A DNA stretch of 64,000 nt from Streptomyces sp. ISL-94 (GCF_018614075.1 NZ_JAGGOZ010000057.1:1-64000), one strand, 5' to 3'. Counted from the first letter of the stretch, positions 42,871 to 51,286 are shown. Notes: generated by a model from the sequence alone, not told the origin. Numbers and translations are program-made.

Positions 42871-43110
42871 GCCTCCGGCCCCCGCGCCTCAATCGTCGGC
42901 GGGGCTGGGTGGGTGCGGGCCGGTCGCCGGCGCGGCTCAAAGATTCGGGGCTCCGCCCCGGTCCCCGCGCCTCAAACGCCGGCGGGGCTGGAGATGTCCG
43001 GCGAGGCCTGGGGCACCCTGGGCTGGATTGCGCGGAGCGCAATTTCAGCCCGCCCGGCGATTGAGGGTACGGGCGCGCAGCGCACGTACGGGGGCCCGGG
43101 GCGGAGCCCC
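42871..43110. repeat. Dispersed palindromic repeats (copies 10-12)
   Basis: Copies at 42871-42907 and 42947-42990 are direct, and one at 43046-43110 is inverted and interrupted by a GCGCGCAGCGCACGTACG insert. They flank the 47-bp minisatellite. Together these fill the 702-bp gap between the phosphatase start and the NlpC/P60 stop; no gene is supported in it. Confidence 0.82.
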
Positions 43111-43298
43111 GGCAGCGGCGCCGCGCCTGGGCAGGCACCCCCGCACCCCAAGGGCAGGGCAGCGGCGCCGCGCCTGGGCAGGCACCCCCGCACCCCAAGG
43201 GCAGGGCAGCGGCGCCGCGCCTGGGCAGGCACCCCCGCACCCCAAGGGCAGGGCAGCGGCGCCGCGCCTGGGCAGGCACCTCCGCACCCCAAGGGCAC
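43111..43298. repeat. 47-bp minisatellite, four tandem copies
   Basis: Units start at 43111, 43158, 43205 and 43252, each 47 bp and nearly identical (GGCAGCGGCGCCGCGCCTGG, then GCAGGCACCCCCGCACCCCA, then AGGGCAG); the last has a C-to-T change and GGGCAC at its end, with a partial unit after it. 47 is not a multiple of three, so it is non-coding. It lies downstream of the NlpC/P60 gene. Confidence 0.95.
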
Positions 43299-43343
43299 GG
43301 TGAGCGGCGCCGCCCAGGGGTACGTCGAGCGACCCCGCAGGGG

Positions 43344-44447
43344 CTACGCGTCGGGGCGGACCACCGCCTTGATCGGCATCGAGCCCGCGCCCGCCATCGT
43401 CACGTTCCGGCCGGGCCGCGGGGCGTGGACCATCGCGCCGTCGCCCACGTACATGGCGACGTGGCTCGCGTCGTCGAAGTAGATGATCAGGTCGCCCGGC
43501 CGCATGTCCTTGAGCGCGACCTTCGGCAGCAGCCGCAGCTGCTCCTGCGAGGTGCGCGGGATGGTCCGGCCCGCCGCCAGCCAGGCCTGGGAGGTCAGGC
43601 CGGAGCAGTCGAACGCCTTCGGGCCCTCGGCGCCCCAGACGTACGGCTTGCCCATCTGCGCGGTGGCGTACTGCACGGCCCGCTTCCCGGCTTCCGTCGC
43701 CGCGCCGTTGACGTCCTTCATCGCGCCCGTCGACAGCCACGCCGTCTGGGCCTTGTACTGCGCTTCCTGCTCCAGCTGGATCAGCCGGGCCTTCTCCTCG
43801 GCCTCCAGCTTGTTCTCCAGCTCCTCCGCGGTCTTGATCTTCTGCTCGATCTGGTTCTTCGCGTCCTCCTGCTTGACGCGATTGGCCTCCAGCGTCGCCC
43901 AGTGGGCGCTCGCGTCCTGCGCGTACCGCTTCAAGTCGTTCTGCGTACGGTCCAGTTCGGTCAGCAGGTCCGAGGCGGCCTTCTCGCCCTGGCGCAACCG
44001 GCCGGCCCCGTCGAGGAACTGACCCGGATCCTCGCTCAGCGCCAGCTTCGCGCCCGCCGGCAGCCCGCCCGAGCGGTACTGGGCGCGCGCGGCGGCGCCC
44101 GCGCGGCTCTTCAGGGCGGTGATCCGCTCCTGGCCCGCGACGACCAGGTTGGCGATCGCGACGATCTTCTCCGACTGGGCCTTCACCTCGGCTTCGGCGA
44201 GGTTGTAGGCGTCGGTGGCGGCGCCCGCCTGGCGGTAGAGGTCCTCTATTTCCTTGCGGACCTGCTCCAGGGACTTGGCGCCCGGCTCCGGCGCGGGCGC
44301 GGCGGGCGCTGCAGGCGCGCCCGGTGCCGCCGGCGCGCCCGGCGCCGCGTGTGCGATGCCCGCAGCAAGGCCGGGTGCCGTCAGTATCGCCATCGCGCAC
44401 AGCAGCACGAGAGCACTTGCACCCCGCCGTCGCCTATCGGCCCCCAT
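43344..44447 (-). CDS. Secreted NlpC/P60 endopeptidase with coiled-coil domain (RipA-like)
   Basis: A 367-residue exported wall hydrolase. A signal peptide ends near AHAAPG, then a PGAPAAPGAPAAP linker, a long coiled coil (about 55-230, rich in Glu/Lys/Ala), and the catalytic NlpC/P60 domain with FDCSG (Cys), SHVAMYVGDG (His) and VHAPRPG (His). This is the RipA/SwlA type that cleaves stem peptides, with the coiled coil for regulation. Start chosen at the ATG after GGGGGAACC. No c-di-AMP riboswitch was recognised upstream. A 47-bp minisatellite lies just after the stop. Confidence 0.93.
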   Translation of the reverse strand: MGADRRRRGASALVLLCAMAILTAPGLAAGIAHAAPGAPAAPGAPAAPAAPAPEPGAKSLEQVRKEIEDLYRQAGAATDAYNLAEAEVKAQSEKIVAIANLVVAGQERITALKSRAGAAARAQYRSGGLPAGAKLALSEDPGQFLDGAGRLRQGEKAASDLLTELDRTQNDLKRYAQDASAHWATLEANRVKQEDAKNQIEQKIKTAEELENKLEAEEKARLIQLEQEAQYKAQTAWLSTGAMKDVNGAATEAGKRAVQYATAQMGKPYVWGAEGPKAFDCSGLTSQAWLAAGRTIPRTSQEQLRLLPKVALKDMRPGDLIIYFDDASHVAMYVGDGAMVHAPRPGRNVTMAGAGSMPIKAVVRPDA

Positions 44448-44717
44448 GGTTCCCCCAGCCATCCCGCGTCAGACCCCAACGCTCCGCATCAGATCTGACT
44501 ATTCATCAGTAACTTGTCTTCGCTTTCGGGATGGTGCCACGAGTCGATGAATTCCAACACCCTTGTGGATATCCTGCCGATCTTGTCCGCCCCATCGGAC
44601 GCCACCGGATCACTCATCAGGAAGCTCATCGGGAGTCCGGAAACTCATCGGCCCCGCTGCCCCACCCTCACGACCCAACGGGCCGCCCCCCGCCACCGGT
44701 TCCCCGCCGCGCCCCGT

Positions 44718-45539
44718 TCACCCCGACGGGCGCAACGCCTCCCAGCGCACCGTCAGTTCCCCCTGACGCCACCGCCCCGGCCCGTCCGCCAGCGGCCAAT
44801 CCCCGGACAGGGCCCGCGCCGTGCGGATCCAGCGCTGCCGCGCCCCGTACGAGGCGTAGGGAGCCGCCGCCGCCCACGCCCGGTCGAAGTCCCGTAGGAA
44901 GGCATGCACCGGCTCGCCCGGCACGTTCCGGTGGATCAGCGCCTTCGGCAGCCGCTCCGCCAGGTCCGAGGGGCGCTCAAGGGAGCCCAGCCGGGTCGCG
45001 AAGGTCACCGTGCGCGCCCCCTCCGGCCCCAGCGCCACCCACACGTGCCGCCGCCCGATCTCGTCGCAGGTCCCCTCCACCAGCAGCCCGTCCGGGGCCA
45101 GACGCGCGCACAGCCGCGCCCACACCTCCGCGACCTGCTCCTCGTCGTACTGGCGCAGTACGTTCGCCGCGCGGATGAGCGCCGGGCGGACGCCGCCGTC
45201 CAAGGGCACCTCGAAGCCGCCGTGCCGGAAGCTCAGCCCGTCCCGCTCGTACGGCTTCGCCCCCGCGACCCGCGCCGGCTCGATCTCGATGCCGACCACC
45301 CGCACCCGCGGAGCCGCCTCCCGCAGCCGCGCCAGCAGCTCGACCGCGGTCCAGGGGGCCGCCCCGTAGCCGAGGTCCACCGCGACCGGCGCCTGCGCGC
45401 GCCGCAGCGCCGCCCCGTGCGTGGCGGCGATCCAGCGGTCCATGCGGCGCAGGCGGTTCGGGTTCGTCGTCCCGCGCGTCACCGAGCCCACGGGGCGCAC
45501 GGAGGCGCGGCTCGGGGTCGGGGTGCTGCGGGAGGCCAT
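44718..45539 (-). CDS. SAM-dependent methyltransferase
   Basis: A 273-residue class I methyltransferase. Motif I is PVAVDLGYGAAPWTAVEL (about 51-68), acidic residue 2 in VVGIEIEPARV, and later motifs around RAANVLRQYDEEQVAEVW and GLLVEGTCDEIGRR. The C-terminal part reads RFVHAFLRDFDRAWA-like helices. Substrate unknown. It is divergent from mshA with about 240 bp between, which contains an AT-rich patch (GATAAAAATCC) likely to hold promoters. Confidence 0.85.
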   Translation of the reverse strand: MASRSTPTPSRASVRPVGSVTRGTTNPNRLRRMDRWIAATHGAALRRAQAPVAVDLGYGAAPWTAVELLARLREAAPRVRVVGIEIEPARVAGAKPYERDGLSFRHGGFEVPLDGGVRPALIRAANVLRQYDEEQVAEVWARLCARLAPDGLLVEGTCDEIGRRHVWVALGPEGARTVTFATRLGSLERPSDLAERLPKALIHRNVPGEPVHAFLRDFDRAWAAAAPYASYGARQRWIRTARALSGDWPLADGPGRWRQGELTVRWEALRPSG

Positions 45540-45778
45540 GTGCCGAGGGTAAGCGGAGGGCCCGCGCCGGATAAAAATCCGGCAAACGGAGGAGAAAACC
45601 GGCCACCCTGGAATGCGGGGGACGGCCATCCGGGTTGCACTCCTTGCAGGGCGCCGACCGCGCTCCTGTCGGCATGTCGTGCGTCTGTGCTCTGCACGGC
45701 GTTCCGGCCTCCCCGACGGCCCGCCAGTGTCCGCGCGGCCGGTCCGAGCGGCTTGTCCGAGCGAGAGGAACTGCTCCC

Positions 45779-47161
45779 TTGAGCCAGTACGTGTCCCGCT
45801 TCGGCGGCAGCATCAGCGGCCGGCTCGCCGCCGCCCGCGCCACCCGCCACGAGCCGCCGCGGCTGCGCCTGCCCGCCGTGGGCCACCACCGCAAACCCCG
45901 CCGCGTGGCCATGCTCAGCGTGCACACCTCACCGCTGCACCAGCCCGGCACCGGCGACGCCGGCGGGATGAACGTCTACATCGTGGAGCTGGCCAAGCGC
46001 CTCGCCGCGATCAACATCGAGGTCGAGATCTTCACCCGGGCCACCACCGGCGGGCTGCCGCCCGCGGTCGAGCTGGCGCCCGGCGTCCTCGTACGGCACG
46101 TGGACGCGGGCCCGTACGAAGGCCTCGCCAAGGAGGAGCTCCCGGCCCAGCTGTGCGCCTTCACCCACGGCGTGATGCAGGCCTGGGCCGGCCACCGCCC
46201 CGGCTACTACGACCTCGTCCACTCCCACTACTGGCTCTCCGGACACGTCGGCTGGCTCGCCGCCGAGCGCTGGGGCGTCCCGCTCGTGCACGCCATGCAC
46301 ACCATGGCGAAGGTCAAGAACGCCGCGCTCGCCGAGGGCGACACGCCTGAGCCGACCGCCCGCGTCATCGGCGAGACCCAGATCGTGGCCGCCGCCGACC
46401 GGCTCATCGCGAACACCGCCGAGGAAGCCGACGAACTCGTCCGCTACTACGAGGCCGACCCGGGCAAGGTGGCCGTAGTCCACCCCGGTGTGAACCTCGA
46501 CCGCTTCACGGCGGGCGACGGCCGCGCCGCCGCCCGCGCCCGGCTCGGGCTGCCGCAGGACGCTGTCATCCCGCTCTTCGCCGGGCGGATCCAGCCCCTC
46601 AAGGCCCCCGACATCCTGCTGCGCGCCGTCGCCGTCCTCGTCGACCAGGACCCCTCGCTGCGCGGACGCCTCTTCGTCCCCGTCGTCGGCGGGCCCAGCG
46701 GCAGTGGCCTCGCCAAGCCGGAGGGCCTGCAGAAGCTCGCCGCGAAGCTCGGCATCGCCGATCTCGTGCACTTCCACCCGCCGGTGGCGCAGGACCGGCT
46801 CGCGGACTGGTTCCGGGCGGCGTCCGTGCTGGTCATGCCCTCGTACAGCGAGTCCTTCGGGCTCGTCGCGATAGAGGCCCAGGCCAGCGGTACGCCGGTG
46901 CTCGCCGCCGAGGTCGGCGGGCTGCCCGTCGCCGTGAACGACGGGGTCACGGGGATCCTCGTACCCGGGCACGACCCGGTGGACTACGCGCGCCAGCTAC
47001 GGCGTTTCGTGGACGAGCCGGGGCTCGCGGACCGGATGGGCGCCGAGGCCGCGCGGCACGCGCAGTTCTTCGGCTGGGACACCGCCGCGAGCGGCACGGC
47101 GGACGTCTACACCGCCGCCATGCATGATCATCGCCGTCGCGTACGCTCCCACCATGGCTGA
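45779..47161 (+). CDS. mshA: D-inositol-3-phosphate glycosyltransferase (mycothiol synthesis)
   Basis: A 460-residue GT-B enzyme that joins UDP-GlcNAc to inositol 3-phosphate, the first step of mycothiol synthesis. The opening phrase VAMLSVHTSPLHQPGTGDAGGMNVYIVELAKRL is diagnostic, with the late nucleotide-sugar motif PSYSESFGLVAIEAQASGTPV. The start is TTG (MSQYVSRFGG) with GAGAGGAAC upstream, consistent with S. coelicolor MshA. It overlaps the YbjN gene by 8 bp. MshD, the last enzyme of the path, is at 14725. Confidence 0.96.
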   Translation: MSQYVSRFGGSISGRLAAARATRHEPPRLRLPAVGHHRKPRRVAMLSVHTSPLHQPGTGDAGGMNVYIVELAKRLAAINIEVEIFTRATTGGLPPAVELAPGVLVRHVDAGPYEGLAKEELPAQLCAFTHGVMQAWAGHRPGYYDLVHSHYWLSGHVGWLAAERWGVPLVHAMHTMAKVKNAALAEGDTPEPTARVIGETQIVAAADRLIANTAEEADELVRYYEADPGKVAVVHPGVNLDRFTAGDGRAAARARLGLPQDAVIPLFAGRIQPLKAPDILLRAVAVLVDQDPSLRGRLFVPVVGGPSGSGLAKPEGLQKLAAKLGIADLVHFHPPVAQDRLADWFRAASVLVMPSYSESFGLVAIEAQASGTPVLAAEVGGLPVAVNDGVTGILVPGHDPVDYARQLRRFVDEPGLADRMGAEAARHAQFFGWDTAASGTADVYTAAMHDHRRRVRSHHG

Positions 47162-47651
47162 CGCTGACACCGACACCGCCGCGATCATCGAGGGCGTCCT
47201 GACCGGTTCGGAACTGAGCTGGGAGAGCCCCGAGCCGGGCTCGTACGTCGTCCAGCTCCCCGGCACCCGCAAGCTGAGCACCACCTGCTCGCTCCGGGTC
47301 GGCCGGCATGCGCTGTCGGTCAACGCGTTCGTGATCCGGCACCCCGACGAGAACGAGGCCGGGGTCCACCGGTGGCTGCTGGAGCGGAACCTGAAGCTGT
47401 ACGGCCTCAGCTACGCCGTGGACCGCCTCGGGGACATCTACCTCACCGGCCGCCTGCCCCTCTCGGTGGTGAACCCGGAGGAGCTGGACCGGTTGCTCGG
47501 CACCGCCCTGGAGGCGGCGGACGGGGCGTTCAACACCCTGCTGGAGCTGGGCTTCGCGAGCGCGATCCGGCGGGAGTACGAGTGGCGGGTGTCCCGTGGC
47601 GAATCCACCCGGAACCTGGACGCGTTCAAGCACCTGACGCAGCCGTCCTGA
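47154..47651 (+). CDS. YbjN-domain protein (type III secretion chaperone-like fold)
   Basis: A 165-residue acidic protein of the YbjN/DUF1790 type, a fold shared with secretion chaperones. Phrases such as AFVIRHPDENEAGVHRWLLERN and VDRLGDIYLTGRLPL fit. Its start overlaps mshA by 8 bp, and TACGCT lies 6 bases before the ATG, so it may also have its own leaderless transcript. It regularly follows mshA in streptomycetes (recalled). Role unknown. Confidence 0.87.
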   Translation: MADADTDTAAIIEGVLTGSELSWESPEPGSYVVQLPGTRKLSTTCSLRVGRHALSVNAFVIRHPDENEAGVHRWLLERNLKLYGLSYAVDRLGDIYLTGRLPLSVVNPEELDRLLGTALEAADGAFNTLLELGFASAIRREYEWRVSRGESTRNLDAFKHLTQPS

Positions 47652-47675
47652 CATACCGGCGCGGCGCCGTTGCCG

Positions 47676-47721
47676 GGGCTCCGCCCGCGCCCCGCGCCTC
47701 ACTCGCCGGCGAGGCCGGGGG
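47676..47721. repeat. Dispersed palindromic repeat (copy 13)
   Basis: GGGGCTCCGCCC, then CGCGCCTCACTCGCCGGCGAGGCC, with a second GGCGGGGCTGG following. It lies between the convergent YbjN and MFS genes and may act as their terminator. Confidence 0.82.
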
Positions 47722-47744
47722 TGTCCCCGGCGGGGCTGGGGTGG

Positions 47745-49031
47745 CTACGCCTCGGCAGCGGCCGGGAGCGGCGCGGCGCCCGGGGCGGCAGCCGTGGTGG
47801 GCTTCAGGGCCTGGCCCGCGCCCGCGGCCTCCGGCAGGGTTCGCATCAGGAGCCAGTAGCCGGCGCCCGCGACCGTGCCCAGGGCCGCCGTCGTGCCCCA
47901 CAGCCAGCCCGCGCCGAACCGGTCGATGACCGTGCCCGCCAGCAGGGGGGCCACCAGGGAGGCCACCGCCCACGACATCGTGTACATGCCCTGGTAGCGG
48001 CCGCGCCCGTGCAGCGGGGAGAGGCGGACGACCAGGCTCATCTGGGTCGGCGAGTTGATGATCTCGGCCAGGGTCCAGACGCAGACGGTCAGGGCGAGGA
48101 CCCCGATCGAGCCGCCGAAGGCCGTGAGCCCGAATCCGTACCCCGCCAGCAGCGCCGAGATCACCAGCAGCTTCTGCGGTTCGCGGTGCTCGATGAACCG
48201 GGTGACCGGGATCTGGAGCAGCACGATCAGGACCCCGTTGACGGCGACGACCAAGCCGTAGTCCCCGGCCGAGAAACCCGCGGAGCCCATCGCCAGCGGG
48301 AGCCCGAACGAGCCCTGCATGAAGATCAGCGAGATCAGGAACGACAGCCCGACCACCCCCATGTAGCGCCCGTCGCGCAGCACCGTGCCCAGGCTGATCT
48401 CCGCCTCGGCGGCCACCTGCGCCGCATCGCCCTTCTCGGGCCGGGACTCGGGCAGCTTCACGTACACGAGCACCGCGCAGACCAGCGTGAGCGCGGCCTC
48501 GCCCAGGAAGCCGGCCAGGTAGCTGTACTGGGCCACGAACCCGGCCACCGTCGCCGAGACGGCGAAGCCGAGGTTGATCGCCCAGTAGTTGAGCGCGAAG
48601 GCCCGGACCCGGTCCTCGGGCCGGACGATGTCCGCCATCATCGCCTGCACCGCGGGCCGCGACGCGTTCGAGGTCATGCCGACCAGCAGCGCGACCGCCG
48701 CGATCGCCGCCGGATGTTCCATGAAGCCGAGCAGCGCGACGGACAAGGCGGTCGAGGCCTGCGCGGCCATCAGCGTGGGCCGGCGTCCGAGCCGGTCGGT
48801 CATCACCCCGGCGACCAGGGAGGAGATCACACCGCCGAGCCCGTGGAGGGCGACGACAAGTCCCGCGAAGGAGGCCGAGTAGCCGCGGTTGACCGTCAGG
48901 TACAAGGTCATGAACGTGGCGACGAAGGCCCCGAGCCGGTTGACGAGCGTGCTCGTCCACAGCCACCAGAACGCGCGGGGCAGCCCCGACACGCTCTCCC
49001 GGGCGGCCCGTCTCAGACTGGCAACGGACAT
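47745..49031 (-). CDS. Major facilitator superfamily transporter
   Basis: A 428-residue carrier with twelve predicted helices. The MFS loop 2-3 motif is present as GVMTDRLGRRPTLM (about 74-87), and again weakly in the second half (RFIEHREPQK). N-terminus is basic (LRRAARES), C-terminus Ala/Pro-rich. Probably a drug or metabolite exporter; substrate cannot be told. Start MSVASLRR is chosen with GGGGGGATTCC upstream. Divergent from gpmA. Confidence 0.9.
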   Translation of the reverse strand: MSVASLRRAARESVSGLPRAFWWLWTSTLVNRLGAFVATFMTLYLTVNRGYSASFAGLVVALHGLGGVISSLVAGVMTDRLGRRPTLMAAQASTALSVALLGFMEHPAAIAAVALLVGMTSNASRPAVQAMMADIVRPEDRVRAFALNYWAINLGFAVSATVAGFVAQYSYLAGFLGEAALTLVCAVLVYVKLPESRPEKGDAAQVAAEAEISLGTVLRDGRYMGVVGLSFLISLIFMQGSFGLPLAMGSAGFSAGDYGLVVAVNGVLIVLLQIPVTRFIEHREPQKLLVISALLAGYGFGLTAFGGSIGVLALTVCVWTLAEIINSPTQMSLVVRLSPLHGRGRYQGMYTMSWAVASLVAPLLAGTVIDRFGAGWLWGTTAALGTVAGAGYWLLMRTLPEAAGAGQALKPTTAAAPGAAPLPAAAEA

Positions 49032-49182
49032 AAGGAATCCCCCCGGATGCGTAAGTGCCTCTCTGGCTTCCCGCACGTTACGAGCGGGCGCCTTCCGGCG
49101 CCACTCAATTGACGAGCGCCGTCAATCGGCAGGGGCGGACACCGCGCGCGGCCGGTCCGGGGCGTCCATTAGGCTCGTACGC

Positions 49183-49941
49183 ATGGCCGACGCACCGTAC
49201 AAGCTGATCCTCCTCCGCCACGGCGAGAGCGAGTGGAACGCGAAGAACCTGTTCACCGGCTGGGTGGACGTCAACCTCAACGAGAAGGGCGAGAAGGAGG
49301 CGGTCCGCGGCGGTGAGCTGCTCAAGGACGCCGGCCTGCTCCCCGACGTCGTGCACACCTCGCTCCAGAAGCGCGCGATCCGCACCGCGCAGCTGGCGCT
49401 CGAGGCCGCCGACCGCCACTGGATCCCGGTCCACCGCTCCTGGCGCCTGAACGAGCGCCACTACGGCGCCCTCCAGGGCAAGGACAAGGCCCAGACCCTC
49501 GCCGAGTTCGGCGAGGAGCAGTTCATGCTGTGGCGCCGCTCGTACGACACCCCGCCGCCGGCCCTCGAGGACGGTACGGAGTTCTCGCAGTCCGAGGACC
49601 CGCGCTACGCCTCCATCCCGCCGGAGCTGCGCCCGCGCACGGAGTGCCTCAAGGACGTCGTCGTCCGCATGCTCCCGTACTGGTACGACTCGATCGTCCC
49701 GGACCTGCTGGACGGCCACACGGTGCTGGTCGCTGCGCACGGCAACTCCCTGCGCGCCCTGGTCAAGCACCTGGACGGCATCTCCGACGCCGACATCGCG
49801 GGGCTGAACATCCCGACCGGCATCCCGCTCTCCTACGAGCTGGACGCCGACTTCAAGCCGGTCAACCCGGGCGGCACCTACCTCGACCCGGACGCCGCCG
49901 CGGCCGCCATCGAGGCCGTCAAGAACCAGGGCAAGAAGTAG
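49183..49941 (+). CDS. gpmA: 2,3-bisphosphoglycerate-dependent phosphoglycerate mutase
   Basis: A 252-residue glycolytic enzyme interconverting 3- and 2-phosphoglycerate. The catalytic LLRHGESEWN (His11) and VAAHGNSLRALVKHLDG (second His) motifs are intact, with RHYGALQGKDK between. The ATG lies 7 bases after TAGGCT, suggesting a leaderless mRNA. A strong terminator follows. In S. coelicolor the same gene follows the MFS/mshA area. Confidence 0.97.
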   Translation: MADAPYKLILLRHGESEWNAKNLFTGWVDVNLNEKGEKEAVRGGELLKDAGLLPDVVHTSLQKRAIRTAQLALEAADRHWIPVHRSWRLNERHYGALQGKDKAQTLAEFGEEQFMLWRRSYDTPPPALEDGTEFSQSEDPRYASIPPELRPRTECLKDVVVRMLPYWYDSIVPDLLDGHTVLVAAHGNSLRALVKHLDGISDADIAGLNIPTGIPLSYELDADFKPVNPGGTYLDPDAAAAAIEAVKNQGKK

Positions 49942-49954
49942 CTCACACGCACGG

Positions 49955-49997
49955 AAAAGCCCCCTGCCTGCGGTTTCCCCGCCGGGAGGGGGCTTTT
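49955..49997 (+). terminator. Rho-independent terminator of gpmA
   Basis: Perfect 11-bp stem AAAAGCCCCCT/AGGGGGCTTTT, giving an intrinsic TTTT end. It can also act on the minus strand for the tRNA. Confidence 0.92.
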
Positions 49998-50025
49998 CGC
50001 TGTCTGAGGGGCGGGGTGGCGGGGA

Positions 50026-50100
50026 CGGAGCCGGCCGGGATCGAACCGGCGTCCTCGCGGTTTTGGAGACCGCGCGCGACGACCTCTGCGCTACGGCCCC
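50026..50100 (-). tRNA. tRNA-Trp (CCA), atypical
   Basis: A 75-nt cloverleaf on the minus strand. Acceptor stem GGGGCCG/CGGCTCC has one G-U pair; D stem GCGC/GCGC; anticodon stem GCGGT/ACCGC with loop CTCCAAA (anticodon CCA); T arm GCCGG-TTCGATC-CCGGC is canonical; discriminator is G73 as needed for Trp. No CCA end is encoded. Odd points: no base at position 26 between the D and anticodon stems, and the D loop ends in C instead of A21. It may be a second, diverged tRNA-Trp, or partly decayed. Confidence 0.75.
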
Positions 50101-50138
50101 GCCCCCGCAGGCATCGTAGAGGGTGCCGGTCAGCCGGA

Positions 50139-50186
50139 CACGCGAAGGCCCCGGCCCGGGGTGTTCCGGGTCGGGGCCTTCGCGTG
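50139..50186 (-). terminator. Long hairpin after the Cys-rich peptide gene
   Basis: Two 21-bp arms (starting CACGCGAAGGCC and ending GGCCTTCGCGTG) differ at one base, with a 6-nt loop. It follows the Cys-rich gene on the minus strand, separating it from the tRNA. Confidence 0.88.
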
Positions 50187-50208
50187 CGTCGAGCCGGGGT
50201 GGGCGGGG

Positions 50209-50358
50209 TCAGCCGCCGCACTGGCAGGGGGCGCCGGACTGGCAGCCGCAGCCGCAGCCCGAGCCGCAGCCGCAGGCTGCGAGCAGCGGGAGGCGCAGGG
50301 GCTCCGGCCTCGGCGGCTGCTCCTGCTCCGGGGTGATGGGGACGGGGGAATCGGGCAT
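50209..50358 (-). CDS. Cys-rich small protein (49 aa)
   Basis: A 49-residue protein: Pro/Glu-rich first half (PDSPVPITPEQEQPPRPEPL) and a Cys-Gly tail with seven cysteines, mostly as CxC (ACGCGSGCGCGC and PCQCGG). The start has an excellent ribosome site (GAGGAGG). The tail looks like a metallothionein-like metal ligand or a modified peptide core; neither is proven. It lies between phoU and the tRNA-Trp, downstream of phoU on the same strand. Confidence 0.75.
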   Translation of the reverse strand: MPDSPVPITPEQEQPPRPEPLRLPLLAACGCGSGCGCGCQSGAPCQCGG

Positions 50359-50461
50359 GGTTCCTCCTCGCAGGCGGGTACAGGGAGTTGTACTTGCCTT
50401 CGCCCCATTCATGCCCAGGGCCACCGGCGCGTCAACGGCGCATTGGGGCTCGCGGCAGTGC

Positions 50462-51139
50462 TCAGGCGCCCTCGACCTGAGTCGGCTGCTGGAGCTCGTC
50501 CGCGTGCTCGCCCGTCACCAGGTAGACGACGCGCTTGGCGACCGACACCGCGTGGTCCGCGAAGCGCTCGTAGTAGCGGCCCAGCAGCGTCACGTCGACG
50601 GCCGTCTCGATGCCGTGCTTCCAGCGGTCGTCCATCAGGTGCTGGAACAGCGTGCGGTGCAGCTGGTCCATCTCGTCGTCGTCCTGCTCCAGCTGGAGCG
50701 CCAGGTCGACGTCCTTGGTGATGATGACCTCCGCCGCCTTCGCCATCAGGCGCTGTGCCAGCTGCCCCATCTCCAGCATCGTGGCGTGCAGGTCCCGCGG
50801 GACCGCCGTGGCCGGGAAGCGCAGCCGGGCGAGCTTCGCCACGTGCTGGGCCAGGTCGCCGCTGCGCTCCAGGTCGGCGCTCATGCGCAGCGAGGTGACC
50901 ACGATGCGCAGGTCGGTGGCGACCGGCTGCTGGCGGGCCAGCAGGGCGATGGCGCGGGCCTCCAGGTCGTGCTGCAGGTCGTCGACCTTCTGGTCGGCGG
51001 CGATGACGCTCTCGGCGAGCTTCAGGTCGGCGTCGAGCATGGACGTCGTGGCCCGCCCGATCGCGGAACCGACGAGCCGGGCCATCTCGACCAGGCTTTC
51101 TCCGATCGAGTCCAGTTCCTCGTGGTACGCGTCGCGCAT
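50462..51139 (-). CDS. phoU: Phosphate signalling regulator PhoU
   Basis: A 225-residue helical protein with two PhoU three-helix repeats; it restrains Pst uptake and PhoR signalling. Metal-binding phrases of the family appear as SADLERSGDLAQHVAKLAR (first repeat) and GRYYERFADHAVSVAKRVVYLVTG (second repeat). It is divergent from phoRP, with a PHO box between (51254-51286), the arrangement known from S. coelicolor. Downstream on the same strand is the Cys-rich peptide gene. Confidence 0.96.
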   Translation of the reverse strand: MRDAYHEELDSIGESLVEMARLVGSAIGRATTSMLDADLKLAESVIAADQKVDDLQHDLEARAIALLARQQPVATDLRIVVTSLRMSADLERSGDLAQHVAKLARLRFPATAVPRDLHATMLEMGQLAQRLMAKAAEVIITKDVDLALQLEQDDDEMDQLHRTLFQHLMDDRWKHGIETAVDVTLLGRYYERFADHAVSVAKRVVYLVTGEHADELQQPTQVEGA

Positions 51140-51253
51140 GTCTCGTGTCCCTCTCTCGACCTACTACTACTGCGGTACTGCCCGGGGGCGGGCCGGGGCG
51201 GCCATCGGCCCCACGGTGACACGGTGAGCCGCGAACGCGTCCGACTCCGGCAC

Positions 51254-51286
51254 CACAAGTGAATCAGCCCCGTCGTCAGGGTGAAC
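51254..51286 (-). promoter_or_regulatory. PHO box in the phoU-phoRP intergenic region
   Basis: On the minus strand three successive 11-bp units read GTTCACCCTGA, CGACGGGGCTG and ATTCACTTGTG; the first and third match the PhoP direct-repeat consensus and the middle one is weak. This is where PhoP is known to bind in S. coelicolor to control phoRP and phoU. Confidence 0.78.

Noticed and set aside
43111..43298. CRISPR-like array
   Set aside because: The 47-bp units are head to tail with no unique spacers, and no cas gene is in the window.
44489..44617. 42-codon minus-strand ORF with a TTA codon (MSDPVASDGADK...)
   Set aside because: No ribosome binding site, low third-position G+C for this genome, and it lies in the promoter region of the NlpC/P60 gene. 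Probably chance, though ribosome profiling could revive it.
44448..44717. c-di-AMP (ydaO) riboswitch upstream of the NlpC/P60 hydrolase
   Set aside because: Such riboswitches are common before Streptomyces wall hydrolases, but I could not find the conserved core here on either strand.
45635..45778. Upstream Cys-containing start (MSCVCALHG) before mshA as a leader peptide
   Set aside because: It has no stop before mshA and runs in the same frame, so it would be an extension, not a separate leader; the TTG start at 45779 has the ribosome site and fits MshA.
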